Assembly: GCA_964512675.1 (NCBI GenBank)
Contig: CAZEJR010000001.1
Span: 1-64,000 of the forward strand
Direction of reading: 5' to 3'
Source of the DNA: A07HB70 sp964512675
Lineage (GTDB): Archaea > Halobacteriota > Halobacteria > Halobacteriales > Haloferacaceae
Length of the DNA: 64,000 bases
The translations under genes and the position numbers were made by a program. This document shows, in pieces, positions 41,179 through 49,662 of this stretch. The notes under the pieces are model-generated. The model saw only the letters and a list, made by a program, of their open reading frames with translations. It had not been told where the DNA came from and made no database searches. Within the stretch, counting starts at the first letter, position 1; every line of letters starts with the position of its first letter.

Positions 41179-42015
41179 GTGACCGACACCCCTCCCGACG
41201 ACCCACGGGCGTCGGACGGCCCCGGCGGTCGACCGTACGACCCGGAGGCGGATCACCACTTCCCCGACGAACGACTGAACGACCTCCTGCCGCGCCTGCG
41301 GTCGGACCCGGAAGTCCGGGCGTACCTCGAGGCCCAGAACGTCAACGCGGTCGTGCGGAAGGGCTACAACGACCACGGTCCGACACACGTCTCCATCGTC
41401 CGCGACCGCGCGCTCCGGCTCTACGACCTGCTGAAGGCCGGTGGTGTCGAGTTCGACGGCGCGCGCGAACAGGGGCTCGACGAGGCCGACGAGGCTGTCG
41501 TCGTCGCGCTCGCGACGACCCTCCACGACGTCGGGCACGTCGTCCACCGCGACCGACACTCGTACTACTCCATCCCGCTCGCGGCGGACCTCCTCGACCG
41601 TCTCCTCGGCGAGAGCGACCGGTACGACGTGAGCGAGGCCGTCCGGGTGAAGTCCGAGGTGCTCCACGCGATTCTCTGTCACCACACGGCGGAGGACCCG
41701 CTGACGCTGGAGGCGGGTGTCGTCCGCGTGGCCGACGGCCTCGACATGGAGCACGGACGGTCGCGCATCCCCTACGAGGAGGGTGGACGGGGGATCAACA
41801 CGCTGTCGAGTCAGGCGATCCGGGACGTGACGCTCGCGCCCGGCGACGACGTCCCGGTGGTCGTCGAGATCGAGATGGTGAACGCTGCCGGCGTCTACCA
41901 GGTCGACGGCCTGCTGAAGGAGAAGCTTCGCGACTCCGGGCTGACCGACCACGTCCGTATCGTCGCGGTGAACACGAAGGCCGACGACCCGCTGGTCGAG
42001 CGGATCGAGCTTTAG
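41179..42015 (+). CDS. HD-domain phosphohydrolase
   Basis: 278 aa, GTG start. HD metal site: the first histidine in YNDHGPTHV (~residue 70), then TLHDVGHVVHRDRHS (HD doublet ~115) and a later CHHTAEDPL and ADGLDMEHG. Domain order fits stand-alone archaeal HD hydrolases acting on nucleotides or phosphate esters. The 3' end overlaps the convergent MscS gene by 4 nt. Confidence 0.9.
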   Translation: MTDTPPDDPRASDGPGGRPYDPEADHHFPDERLNDLLPRLRSDPEVRAYLEAQNVNAVVRKGYNDHGPTHVSIVRDRALRLYDLLKAGGVEFDGAREQGLDEADEAVVVALATTLHDVGHVVHRDRHSYYSIPLAADLLDRLLGESDRYDVSEAVRVKSEVLHAILCHHTAEDPLTLEAGVVRVADGLDMEHGRSRIPYEEGGRGINTLSSQAIRDVTLAPGDDVPVVVEIEMVNAAGVYQVDGLLKEKLRDSGLTDHVRIVAVNTKADDPLVERIEL

Positions 42016-42908
42016 TCGGCGCTCTCTGCGACCCGGTCCAGCCCCTCGACGGACAGCGCGCCGCCGAGCGTCCGGTTCGGGTACGGGAAGTCGATCCCCT
42101 CTTCGTCGAACCGCTGTTTGACACTCGTCACGTACTCGCCGCGGGTCTTTACGACGTCGGCGCGGGACGGGTCGTCGATCCAGACGCGGGACTGGAGCAC
42201 GACCGAGGAGTCGCCGAGTTCGGTCAGACGGACGGACGGCGCCGGGTCGTCGAGGAGGCCGTCGTGGTCCTCGGCCTCCTCGACGATGATCTCCGTCGCC
42301 CGCTCGACGTCGTCGTCGTAGCCGATACCGAACGACAGCTTCAGACGGAGCTTGTCCTTCGCGACCGGGTTCTTCACGACGCCGGCGGTCAGCTGGCTGT
42401 TCGGGACCGTCAGTAGCTCGTTGTCGAACGTCCGCACTCGCGTCACCCGAAAGGAGATGTCCTCGACGACCCCGGAGTTACCGTCCCACTCGATCCAGTC
42501 GCCGATGCGAAACGGCTTGTCGGTGAAGATGAACACGCCGCCGACGAAGTTCTCGATCACGTCTTGGGTCGCGAAGCCGACCGCGAGCGTCGCAGCCGCG
42601 GCGACGGTCGCGAGCGAGGTGAGGAAGTTGCCGTACTCCGCCAGCCCGAACGCGACCGCGACCGCGGCAAACGCCACCGCGACGTTCGCCGCCTTCTGGA
42701 GCGGCTGTCGGGCGTGGGCGTCCAGCCCGCGGGCGTCGAAGATACGCGAGAGGAGCGTCCCGGCCAGCGCGCGTCCGACGACGTAGACGAGCGTGGCGGC
42801 GACGACGAAGACGACGGCTGGCGCGAGCGCGGCGGCGACGGCGTCCCCGAGCACCCGCGCCAGCAGCCCCCGGACGGCTCCGACGGCCTGGAGCGGGACC
42901 GGTGTCAT
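42012..42908 (-). CDS. Small-conductance mechanosensitive channel (MscS family)
   Basis: 298 aa. Three N-terminal helices, the last of which is the glycine/alanine pore-lining stretch (FLTSLATVAAAATLAVGFATQDVIENFVGGVFIF), then the beta domain DKPFRIGDWIEWDGNSGVVEDISFRVTRVRTFDNELLTVPNSQL. It releases osmolytes on hypo-osmotic shock. The ATG overlaps the stop of the YhbY gene by 4 nt, an unusual coupling. Confidence 0.95.
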   Translation of the reverse strand: MTPVPLQAVGAVRGLLARVLGDAVAAALAPAVVFVVAATLVYVVGRALAGTLLSRIFDARGLDAHARQPLQKAANVAVAFAAVAVAFGLAEYGNFLTSLATVAAAATLAVGFATQDVIENFVGGVFIFTDKPFRIGDWIEWDGNSGVVEDISFRVTRVRTFDNELLTVPNSQLTAGVVKNPVAKDKLRLKLSFGIGYDDDVERATEIIVEEAEDHDGLLDDPAPSVRLTELGDSSVVLQSRVWIDDPSRADVVKTRGEYVTSVKQRFDEEGIDFPYPNRTLGGALSVEGLDRVAESAD

Positions 42909-43150
42909 CGGTGGAACACCGCCGTGTTCCCGCGGGTCTCGACCACCTCGGCGTCTACCTCGCCGGCCATCTCGACGGCGAGCGTCTCGACGTCACGCCC
43001 GGCCCGGGCGGCCCGGAGGAACTTGACCTTCACCAGGGGTCGGTCGGCGAGCTGGTCGTTCAGTTCGCTGAGGACGGCCTCGGGCCCGTGCTTCCCGACC
43101 CGGAGTGTCGCGTCGAGCTCGTGCGCTCGTGCCCGCAGATCCTCTGCCAT
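42905..43150 (-). CDS. YhbY/CRM-domain RNA-binding protein
   Basis: 81 aa. One CRM domain with HELDATLRVGKHGPEAVLSELNDQL (GxxG loop replaced by GKHG) and FLRAARAGRD. Bacterial YhbY binds pre-50S ribosomes. 27 nt after the RNase P subunit gene, so it belongs to an RNA-processing cluster. Confidence 0.92.
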   Translation of the reverse strand: MAEDLRARAHELDATLRVGKHGPEAVLSELNDQLADRPLVKVKFLRAARAGRDVETLAVEMAGEVDAEVVETRGNTAVFHR

Positions 43151-43177
43151 GCGGCGTCGATACTGTCGCCCTCGGCT

Positions 43178-43477
43178 TCACTCTTTACTATCGTTACGCC
43201 CGTCGTGCGGATACCGTGCCGTTGCACCGCAGTCACACCGAACGACGACCCGGCCCGGCTGGAGACGGACCCGTGCGTTCGCGCCGGGCCGGAGGTACGC
43301 GTCACACCGGTCGCAGCTGAACCGACGGAGCCGCCGCGGGAGCGCAAGCCGGTGGCGCTCGGCGATCCGTCGCGCCAGCCGGACGTACTCGCGGGCGCGG
43401 TCGAACTCGCCGGCTGCCGTGGCCTCGTGCGCGAGGGCGGTGAGGCGTTCGATCCGCTCGGCTGCGACCCGACTCAC
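43178..43477 (-). CDS. rnp4: Ribonuclease P protein component 4 (Rpp21/Rpr2)
   Basis: 99 aa, GTG start ~25 nt after a TATA-like cgcataacc. Helical N-terminus (ERIERLTALAHEATAAGEFDRAREYVRLARRIAERHRL) and a zinc ribbon RFSCDRCDAYLRPG ... VVRCDCGATARYP. It is the archaeal homologue of Rpp21 and binds the specificity side of RNase P RNA for tRNA 5' maturation. Confidence 0.94.
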   Translation of the reverse strand: MSRVAAERIERLTALAHEATAAGEFDRAREYVRLARRIAERHRLALPRRLRRFSCDRCDAYLRPGANARVRLQPGRVVVRCDCGATARYPHDGRNDSKE

Positions 43478-43560
43478 GGACGTCGTCGCCGGGGTCGGCG
43501 GTTATGCGTTGTGGACCGATACCACAACCGATTACCGACCATCCGGGTAATCCGGTGGCG

Positions 43561-44673
43561 ATGGGCACACAGCCGGTCGTCGCGTTCACCGACACCTACC
43601 TGCCGACGGTCAACGGCGTCACGTACGCGGTGAAGACGTGGCGCGACGCCTGGCGCGACCGTGGCAGCCGGATGGACGTGGTCTACCCCGACGCCGGCGG
43701 GCACGACCCCGATCCGGACGAGCACCCCGTTCGCTCGCTCCCGTTCCCGTTCTACGACGGGTTCCGACTCGGCCTTCCGCGTGTCCCCCGTGCGGTTCGA
43801 GACGCCGACGCCGCCGTCGTCCACGCCCACACGCCGTTCTCGCTCGGCCTCGCGGCGCTCCGCCTCGGTCGCCGGGTCGATCTCCCCGTCGTCGCCAGCT
43901 ACCACACCCCGACGGGCGAGTACGCCGACTACCTCGCCGACCGGGAGTGGGCCGAAGACGCGATAGCCGGACTCTCTCGGCGCTACGAGCGGTGGTTCTT
44001 CCGCCGTGTCGACGCCGTCGTCGCCCCGAGCGAGGCGACCCGACGTCACCTCGTCGAGTCCGTCGGAACAGACGCCCGCGTCGAGGTGGTGCCGAGCGGC
44101 ATCGACACCGGACGATTCCGCCCCGTCGACCCGACGGCGTTCTGCCGCCGTCACGGGCTCGACGACGCGACGACGCTCGTCGGCTACACGGGCCGTCACG
44201 GCCACGAGAAGCGCCTCCACGACGCCGTCGACGCCGTCGCGGGACTGGACGCGACGCTCGTCTTCGGCGGCGACGGCCCGGCGCGCGCAGAACTCGAGAC
44301 CCGCGCCGCCGACCACGGGGTCGACGCGCGGTTTCTCGGATTTCTCGACCGCGAGGAGCTGTCGGCGTTCTACTCCGCGCTCGACGTCTTTCTGTTCCCG
44401 AGTCCCGTCGAGACACAGGGGCTGGTTGCCCTGGAGGCAAACGCCTGCGGGACGCCGGTCGTCGCCGCCGCCGACGGCGCGCTCGCAGACACGGTGGTCG
44501 ACGGAGAGACCGGCTATCACTTCGAGACCGGCGACGTCGGCGCGATGCGCGAGGCGACGCGTCGGGCGGTCGCAGACCGGACACGGCTTCGCGAGCGCTG
44601 TCTCGACCGCCGCCCGGCGCTCGACGTCGAGCGGTCTGCGGACGATCTCTCGGCGCTCTACCGCTCGCTCTAG
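43561..44673 (+). CDS. Glycosyltransferase family 4 (GT-B)
   Basis: 370 aa from the ATG at 43561 (MGTQPVVAFTDTYLPTVNGVTY), which matches the usual start of diacylglycerol/archaeal glucosyltransferase-like GT4 proteins. N-terminal acceptor half with HAHTPFSLGLAALRLG; C-terminal donor half with GYTGRHGHEKRLHDAV and the SPVETQGLVALEANACG E-x7-E motif. A promoter-like gattaccgac lies ~28 nt upstream. It could glycosylate a membrane lipid; specificity not proven. Confidence 0.92.
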   Translation: MGTQPVVAFTDTYLPTVNGVTYAVKTWRDAWRDRGSRMDVVYPDAGGHDPDPDEHPVRSLPFPFYDGFRLGLPRVPRAVRDADAAVVHAHTPFSLGLAALRLGRRVDLPVVASYHTPTGEYADYLADREWAEDAIAGLSRRYERWFFRRVDAVVAPSEATRRHLVESVGTDARVEVVPSGIDTGRFRPVDPTAFCRRHGLDDATTLVGYTGRHGHEKRLHDAVDAVAGLDATLVFGGDGPARAELETRAADHGVDARFLGFLDREELSAFYSALDVFLFPSPVETQGLVALEANACGTPVVAAADGALADTVVDGETGYHFETGDVGAMREATRRAVADRTRLRERCLDRRPALDVERSADDLSALYRSL

Positions 44674-45125
44674 TCGTCTTCCAGCGCCTGCGCGATACGC
44701 TGGAGCTGTCGCGTCGCGTCTCGCACCTCGTCGCGGAGCTGCCGGACCTCGCGGACCAGCTCCTCGTTACCGGGGCTCTCTTCCTGACCGCCCTGCGCGC
44801 CCGGACCGCCCGGACCGCCGCCCATGCCGGGCGGGCCGCCGCCCATGCCGCCGGGCCCGCCTCCACCGCCCATCATCCCGCTCATCATCTGTGCGAACGG
44901 GTTACCGCCGCCGCCGGGGCCGCCGCCCATCATCTCTTCCGGGGCGCCGTCGGGCCCGGGCGCTTCGCCCTCGCCCTCGCCCTGCTCCTCGCGGCGTCGT
45001 TCGCGGATCTCCTCGACGCGCTCGCGGAACGACTTCTCGTCGTCCCCGCTCTCTCCCTCTGTCTCCCCGCCGTCGGACGCGTCCGTCTCCTCCGGCGCTC
45101 CGTCGTGATCCTCGTCGTCTGCCAC
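44670..45125 (-). CDS. Acidic, Gly/Met-rich protein with terminal coiled coil
   Basis: 151 aa, GTG start ~25 nt after cttattcacc. Three parts: an acidic Asp/Glu/Gly N-terminus with a short charged helix (SFRERVEEIRERRREEQGE), a Gly/Met/Pro-rich core (~residues 60-110) with NPFAQMMSGMMGGGGG, and a C-terminal heptad helix (NEELVREVRQLRDEVRDATRQLQRIAQALEDD). No known family. The Met-rich core recalls chaperone (GroEL tail, SRP54 M) and scaffold sequences. The stop overlaps the convergent glycosyltransferase gene by 4 nt. Confidence 0.75.
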   Translation of the reverse strand: MADDEDHDGAPEETDASDGGETEGESGDDEKSFRERVEEIRERRREEQGEGEGEAPGPDGAPEEMMGGGPGGGGNPFAQMMSGMMGGGGGPGGMGGGPPGMGGGPGGPGAQGGQEESPGNEELVREVRQLRDEVRDATRQLQRIAQALEDD

Positions 45126-45164
45126 AGGAGGCGTTCGTGAGCCACGGTGAATAAGCCCCGGGGT

Positions 45165-45908
45165 TCAGAACGCGCCGAGACTGGACTGGAGACTCCGGTC
45201 GGTCCCGCCGCGGCGCACCTCGTGGCCGATCAGGTCGCGCATGTCGACACCGTAGGTCGTCCCCTCGCGCTCCAGCACCAGCGCTCGGCCCTTGACGCCG
45301 CGGACACACCCGCTCGCGAGCGTCTCGGCAACCGGCTGCTCGTCGAGCTCCAGCCCGTAGTCGAGTGCCCAGGTCTCGACGAGGTCGAACTCCGCACACA
45401 GCGTCGTCCACGCCGCCTCGTCCACGGACGCTCCGAGCCCCGCGACCTTCGTCGCGACGCGCACGCTGTCGCCCACCTCCTCGGCGATCCCGGCCTCGAT
45501 CTCGCGGGCGACCCGACCGTTCTCGACCGTCCGGAGGTGTGCGGCGCGGTCCGCGCCCTGTTCGCGAAGGCGCGTCTCGAGACGCCACGCGCGAGTCACG
45601 CCCACCTTGAACGACGCCGGCGCGAACGCCGCGAGATACACCGCGTGGTCGTCGTCACAGTCCATCTCGTCTTTCAGACAGGTACCGGTACAGCGCGCAC
45701 ACACCCACGTCGAGCGGTGGAGCTCGCAGTACGGCGCCCGGGCCCGGTCGCAGGACACGTGATCTCCCTCGTGAACCGTCCCGGCACAGCGCCGGTCGCC
45801 GAGCGCGTACGACAGGTCCGTGCCCGGTTCGAGGGCGAGGACCTCGACGTCGCCGCCGTCGCTCAGGAGGAGCGCGGGCGTTCTCGTGTCGTAGCCGACG
45901 ACCTGCAC
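45165..45908 (-). CDS. DUF2797-family protein
   Basis: 247 aa from the GTG at 45908; the longer frame to 45980 lacks family-like residues. Zinc-ligand-like Cys-rich region (DRRCAGTVHEGDHVSCDRAR ... CARCTGTCLKDEMDCDDDHAVYLA) followed by a DUF2797 core FKVGVTRAWRLETRLREQGADRAAHL, which resembles a GIY-YIG-like fold (KVGVT...). Function unknown. Divergently transcribed from the Nudix-like gene, 80 nt apart. Confidence 0.85.
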   Translation of the reverse strand: MQVVGYDTRTPALLLSDGGDVEVLALEPGTDLSYALGDRRCAGTVHEGDHVSCDRARAPYCELHRSTWVCARCTGTCLKDEMDCDDDHAVYLAAFAPASFKVGVTRAWRLETRLREQGADRAAHLRTVENGRVAREIEAGIAEEVGDSVRVATKVAGLGASVDEAAWTTLCAEFDLVETWALDYGLELDEQPVAETLASGCVRGVKGRALVLEREGTTYGVDMRDLIGHEVRRGGTDRSLQSSLGAF

Positions 45909-45988
45909 GGTCGAACGCGGCGCGAGAGCGGCTTGTGCGTTTCGCCCCGTCCCACAACAGACTTGACGACCGCGGCGCACCCTCCGTC

Positions 45989-46573
45989 GTGACCAGAGTT
46001 CCCGCCGGCGACGAGCGTATCCGTCACCGTGGCGACCGGGTCGCTGTCGTCGAGCGGCCCGTCGCCGGTCCCGACGGGGTCGCGCGCGAGGAGTCGGCTC
46101 GCCTGCCGCCCGGTGTCCGTCTCGTCGTCGTCGACGCCGACGACGTGCTCCTCCTGCCGGACGGCCCCCGTGGTCCGGGTGACCCGCGGTGGCGCCTCCC
46201 CGGTGGCTCCGTCGTCGACTCGCTGCCCGCCTACGAGGCGCTCCGCGGGAGCGATCGGTCGGTTCGCGACGCTGCCGACGAGGCCGCGCCGCGCGTCCTC
46301 CGGGAGGCGGTCGGGCTCGACCCGGTCCGCTCCGACCACCTGTTCGTGCTCCCGGCCGGTCCGGATGTCGACGCGCCGCTCTACTGCTATCTCGTCGAGC
46401 AGCACCGCGCGGCGCGGCGCGGGCCCGACGAGCCGACCGACGCGGCGTGGGTGGCCCGCGACGACGTCCGCGCGGCCTGTCTGGCGGGGCGTGTACCAGA
46501 GCCGCGGTCGGCGCTGGCGCTGTTGCGGTGGCTGGCGGACGGGGACGAGTCAGACACCGGCACCGACGCCTGA
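45989..46573 (+). CDS. Nudix-fold protein with degenerate Nudix box
   Basis: 194 aa, GTG start. Strand-loop sequence VVDADDVLLLPDGPRGPGDPRWRLPGGSVVDSL fits the Nudix fold, and the helix AAPRVLREAVGLDP occupies the Nudix box. The canonical RExxEExG is here R-V-L-R-E-A-V-G, so two of three conserved glutamates are missing and hydrolysis is doubtful. The box is also lengthened by ~15 residues compared with the G-x5-E consensus. It may bind rather than hydrolyse nucleotides. Confidence 0.8.
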   Translation: MTRVPAGDERIRHRGDRVAVVERPVAGPDGVAREESARLPPGVRLVVVDADDVLLLPDGPRGPGDPRWRLPGGSVVDSLPAYEALRGSDRSVRDAADEAAPRVLREAVGLDPVRSDHLFVLPAGPDVDAPLYCYLVEQHRAARRGPDEPTDAAWVARDDVRAACLAGRVPEPRSALALLRWLADGDESDTGTDA

Positions 46574-46576
46574 CGC

Positions 46577-47500
46577 CTACCGCCCGTCGGCCAGCGCCTC
46601 AGCCGCCCGCCGGACGGCGGCGTCGCTCGACCCCGGCGGCTCGAACCCCAGTCCGGCCAGCCGCTCGACGGAGAGGCGCATCCGTGGCACGTCGCCGGTC
46701 CAGCCGCGGTCGCCGCCGGTGAACTCGTACGCCGGGTCGACGCCGAGGACGTCGCTCACGATGTCGGCGATGCGCCGGACGCTCGTCGTCGTGCGCGACC
46801 CCAGGTTGACCGTGGTCAGCGGACCAGCCGCGGCGTCGAGGACGTGACGCATCGCGGCCACGCAGTCGTCGACGTACATGTACGACTTCTCCTGTCGCCC
46901 GTCGCCGAGTATCTCCAGCCGCTCGGGGTCGGCCCGCAGCTTCTCGACGAAGTCGGCGATGACGTTCCCGCGCTGCCCCGGCCCGACGACGTTGGCGAAG
47001 CGGAACGTCCGGGCCGTGACGCCGTAGGAGTGGGCGTACGTCGAGACCAGTGCCTCTTCGGCGAGCTTCGCGGCGCCGTACTCGCTTATCGGCTCGAGCG
47101 GTGCGTAGTCCTCTGGAGTCGGCATCGGTGCCTCGCCGTAGACGGTCGAGGAGGAGGTAAAGGCGAGTTCGTCGACCCCGACGGCGGCGGCGCGCTCTAA
47201 CACGTTGTACGTCATCGCGGTGTTCGCCTCCACCTGTCCGCGCCGGTCGTCCGTGTCGACGTCCGAGTCGGCTGCGAGGTGGTACACCCGGTCGACCGAC
47301 CCGTCGAGCACCCGGGTCACGGCTTCGGGGTCGCGCAGGTCGGCCTCGACGAACGCTGCGTCCGCCGGGACCCGGTCCGCGTCGCCAGCCGAGAGGTCGT
47401 CTGCGACCACTACGTCACGGCCGTCGTCGAGGAGGGCGGCGGCCAGCCGCGACCCGATCAGTCCGGCACCGCCCGTGACGAGGGCGCGTCGTCCGCACAC
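46577..47500 (-). CDS. NAD-dependent sugar epimerase/dehydratase (GalE-like)
   Basis: 307 aa, GTG start. Rossmann TGGAGLIGSRLA, the catalytic STVYGEA and YGAAKLAEEALVS (YxxxK) and the FRFANVVGPGQRGNVIADF block fit extended short-chain dehydrogenases acting on nucleotide sugars, such as UDP-glucose 4-epimerase. It is 21 nt after an SDR gene on the same strand. Likely supplies sugars for surface glycans; the substrate is not defined. Confidence 0.92.
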   Translation of the reverse strand: MCGRRALVTGGAGLIGSRLAAALLDDGRDVVVADDLSAGDADRVPADAAFVEADLRDPEAVTRVLDGSVDRVYHLAADSDVDTDDRRGQVEANTAMTYNVLERAAAVGVDELAFTSSSTVYGEAPMPTPEDYAPLEPISEYGAAKLAEEALVSTYAHSYGVTARTFRFANVVGPGQRGNVIADFVEKLRADPERLEILGDGRQEKSYMYVDDCVAAMRHVLDAAAGPLTTVNLGSRTTTSVRRIADIVSDVLGVDPAYEFTGGDRGWTGDVPRMRLSVERLAGLGFEPPGSSDAAVRRAAEALADGR

Positions 47501-47521
47501 GTGCGCACGTCTGTGGGTCGG

Positions 47522-48397
47522 CTAATGACCGTTCCGGTCGAGCGTCTCCGCACTCCACGTCCACAGCCGGTCGGCGGTCCGGTCGTCCCGCGCCGCCGCA
47601 GACGGCGTCCGCTCCGCGCAGTCGTCGAAGTACGCGCCCGTTGTCCTCAGCCCCGGCGCGGCGGCGAGGTAGACCGACGTCTGCGCGGCCTCCGTGGGCG
47701 AGTCGACACCGACGAACGGGACGCCCGCGAGGCCGCCGGCCAGCGAGACGATCCCACGGACCGGCGCCGGCAGGTTGCGGACGAACCCGCTCCCGGGGAC
47801 GACACCGGGATGGAGTGCGTTCGCCGTCGGGCCGTCGAGCCGGTCCGCGAGCGCTCTCGCGTGGAGGACGTTCGCGAGCTTCGACCGCCGGTAGGCCCGC
47901 CAGCCGGAGTAGTCGTCGACGGAGCGCAGCGCCTCGAACCCGAGCGACGCGCCCCGGTGGGCCTCCGACGCGACGTTGACGACCCGCCCGTCGTCGGGGA
48001 GGACGGGACGGAGGCGCTCGGTGAGGAGGAACGGCGCGAGGTGGTTGACCGCGAACGTGTACTCGACGCCCGCGTCGGTCAGACGCGCCGCACGAAAGTA
48101 GCCGCCGGCGTTGTTGACGAGGACGTCCGGGTCGCGCTCGCGCGCCCACTCGGCGAGCCCCTCGACCGCCGTCAGGTCGGCGAAGTCCGCGCGCCGGAAG
48201 CCGTGGCCGCCGTCGCCGAGCTCCTCCACGACCGCCTGCCCCGACTCGCGGTCTCGCCCGTGGACCAGCACGGTCGCGCCGAGTCGCCCGAGCGCGAGCG
48301 CAGTTGCTCGGCCGATGCCGCTCGTCGCCCCCGTCACGAGCACGCTCCGCCCGGAGAGGTCGACGTCCGCGACGCCTGCGCCACGTTCCGGTCGCAC
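47522..48397 (-). CDS. Short-chain dehydrogenase (retinol-dehydrogenase-like SDR)
   Basis: 291 aa from the GTG at 48397, chosen for a TATA-like ttcaaacgg ~25 nt upstream. Classical SDR motifs: TGATSGIG (~residues 21-28), NNAGG, NVASEAH with catalytic S, and YRRSKLANVLHARA (Y, K). NAD(P)-dependent oxidoreductase; substrate unknown. The downstream neighbour on the same strand is the epimerase. Confidence 0.92.
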   Translation of the reverse strand: MRPERGAGVADVDLSGRSVLVTGATSGIGRATALALGRLGATVLVHGRDRESGQAVVEELGDGGHGFRRADFADLTAVEGLAEWARERDPDVLVNNAGGYFRAARLTDAGVEYTFAVNHLAPFLLTERLRPVLPDDGRVVNVASEAHRGASLGFEALRSVDDYSGWRAYRRSKLANVLHARALADRLDGPTANALHPGVVPGSGFVRNLPAPVRGIVSLAGGLAGVPFVGVDSPTEAAQTSVYLAAAPGLRTTGAYFDDCAERTPSAAARDDRTADRLWTWSAETLDRNGH

Positions 48398-48506
48398 GAG
48401 CGAACGAGCGGCGCGAGCCGTTTGAACGCGTCGGCGCGCGGGCGACGACGGGCGCGAGCGCGACCGAAAGCGAAAGCCCGACCACGACCCGCGGCGTGTG
48501 CCTGCC

Positions 48507-49082
48507 ATGGACGACGCCCCCGAGGTTGCGGTGCTCCGTCTCGGCCACCGACCGGGCCGCGACGACCGGATGACGACTCACGTCGCGCTGACGGCGCGAG
48601 CGCTCGGGGCCGACCGGGTCGTGCTGCCGGAGAACGCGAGCGACGCCGCCGACACCGCGCGGTCGGTTGCAGAGCGGTTCGGCGGTCCGCTCGCCGTCGA
48701 ACAGCGCCCGCCACGGGCAGCCCTCCGGGACTGGACGGGCCGGGTCGCGCACCTGACGATGTACGGCGAACCGGTGCAGGCAGTCGCGGACGAGCTGCGG
48801 GCGGCTCACCGCGAGACGCCGCTGCTGGCGGTCGTCGGCGCAGAGAAGGTGTCGTTCGACGTCTACGAGCGTGCAGACTGGAACGTCGCCGTGACGAACC
48901 AGCCCCACTCCGAGGTGGCCGGGCTCGCGGTGTTCCTCGACCGGCTGTTCGAAGGGCGGGAGCTCGACGCGCGGTGGCCCGGCGCCGAGCGGCGGGTGGT
49001 GCCGCAGGCGACCGGCAAGCGCGTGGTCGACGTCGGCGAGCACCGCGAGAGCACGACGGACGCCGGAGCCGACGACGAGTGA
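48507..49082 (+). CDS. trm56: tRNA (cytidine(56)-2'-O)-methyltransferase
   Basis: 191 aa. The archaea-specific SPOUT methyltransferase Trm56 that methylates C56 in the tRNA T loop. The characteristic VLRLGHRPGRDDRMTTHVALT, HLTMYGEP and the SAM-knot region VVGAEKVSFDVYERADWNVAVTNQPHSEVAGLAVFLD are all present. The ATG at 48507 has cgaaagcgaaagc ~30 nt upstream. Confidence 0.93.
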   Translation: MDDAPEVAVLRLGHRPGRDDRMTTHVALTARALGADRVVLPENASDAADTARSVAERFGGPLAVEQRPPRAALRDWTGRVAHLTMYGEPVQAVADELRAAHRETPLLAVVGAEKVSFDVYERADWNVAVTNQPHSEVAGLAVFLDRLFEGRELDARWPGAERRVVPQATGKRVVDVGEHRESTTDAGADDE

Positions 49083-49128
49083 CGCCGCGGTCGGTGCGTT
49101 TAACCGACTCGGCGGCCCACCTACGGTG

Positions 49129-49662
49129 ATGGCTTTCGACGAGTTGCTGAACGACCCGGTGATACAGAAGTACCTCCACGAACTCGTCGGGCCGAAGGGA
49201 ATGCCGGTCGCCGCCGCGCCCGCCGAGGGCGAGGTAACCGACGAGGAGCTCGCCGAGGAGCTGGGCCTGGAGCTGAACGACGTCCGCCGTGCCCTGTTCA
49301 TCCTCTACGAGAACGACCTCGCCTCCTACCGGCGGGTGCGCGACGAGGACTCCGGCTGGCTCACCTATCTCTGGACGTTCGAGTACGACAACATTCCGGA
49401 GAACCTCGCAGAGGAGATGGAGCGCCTGATGATCGCGCTGGACCGGCGCGAGGCCTACGAGCGCGAGAACGAGTTCTACCTCTGTGAGGTCTGCTCGCTC
49501 CGGTTCGAGTTCGGCGAGGCGATGGACTTCGGCTTCGAGTGTCCCGAGTGTGGCTCGCCGCTGGAGGCGATGGAGAACAGCCGTCTGCTGGAGGCGATGC
49601 AGGAGCGGCTCGCGGAGCTCGAGGACGAGCTGAACGCCGACGTCGACACCGTCACCGCCTGA
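49129..49662 (+). CDS. tfe: Transcription initiation factor E, alpha subunit (TFE)
   Basis: 177 aa. An extended winged helix (~residues 1-90: YLHELVGPKG, LAEELGLELNDVRRALFILYENDLASYRRVRD) and a zinc ribbon (CEVCSLRFEFGEAMDFGFECPECG, four Cys) then a C-terminal coiled helix. It assists promoter opening with RNA polymerase, TBP and TFB. A TATA-like tgcgtttaacc lies ~28 nt before the ATG at 49129. Followed immediately by the DUF2110 gene. Confidence 0.97.
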   Translation: MAFDELLNDPVIQKYLHELVGPKGMPVAAAPAEGEVTDEELAEELGLELNDVRRALFILYENDLASYRRVRDEDSGWLTYLWTFEYDNIPENLAEEMERLMIALDRREAYERENEFYLCEVCSLRFEFGEAMDFGFECPECGSPLEAMENSRLLEAMQERLAELEDELNADVDTVTA

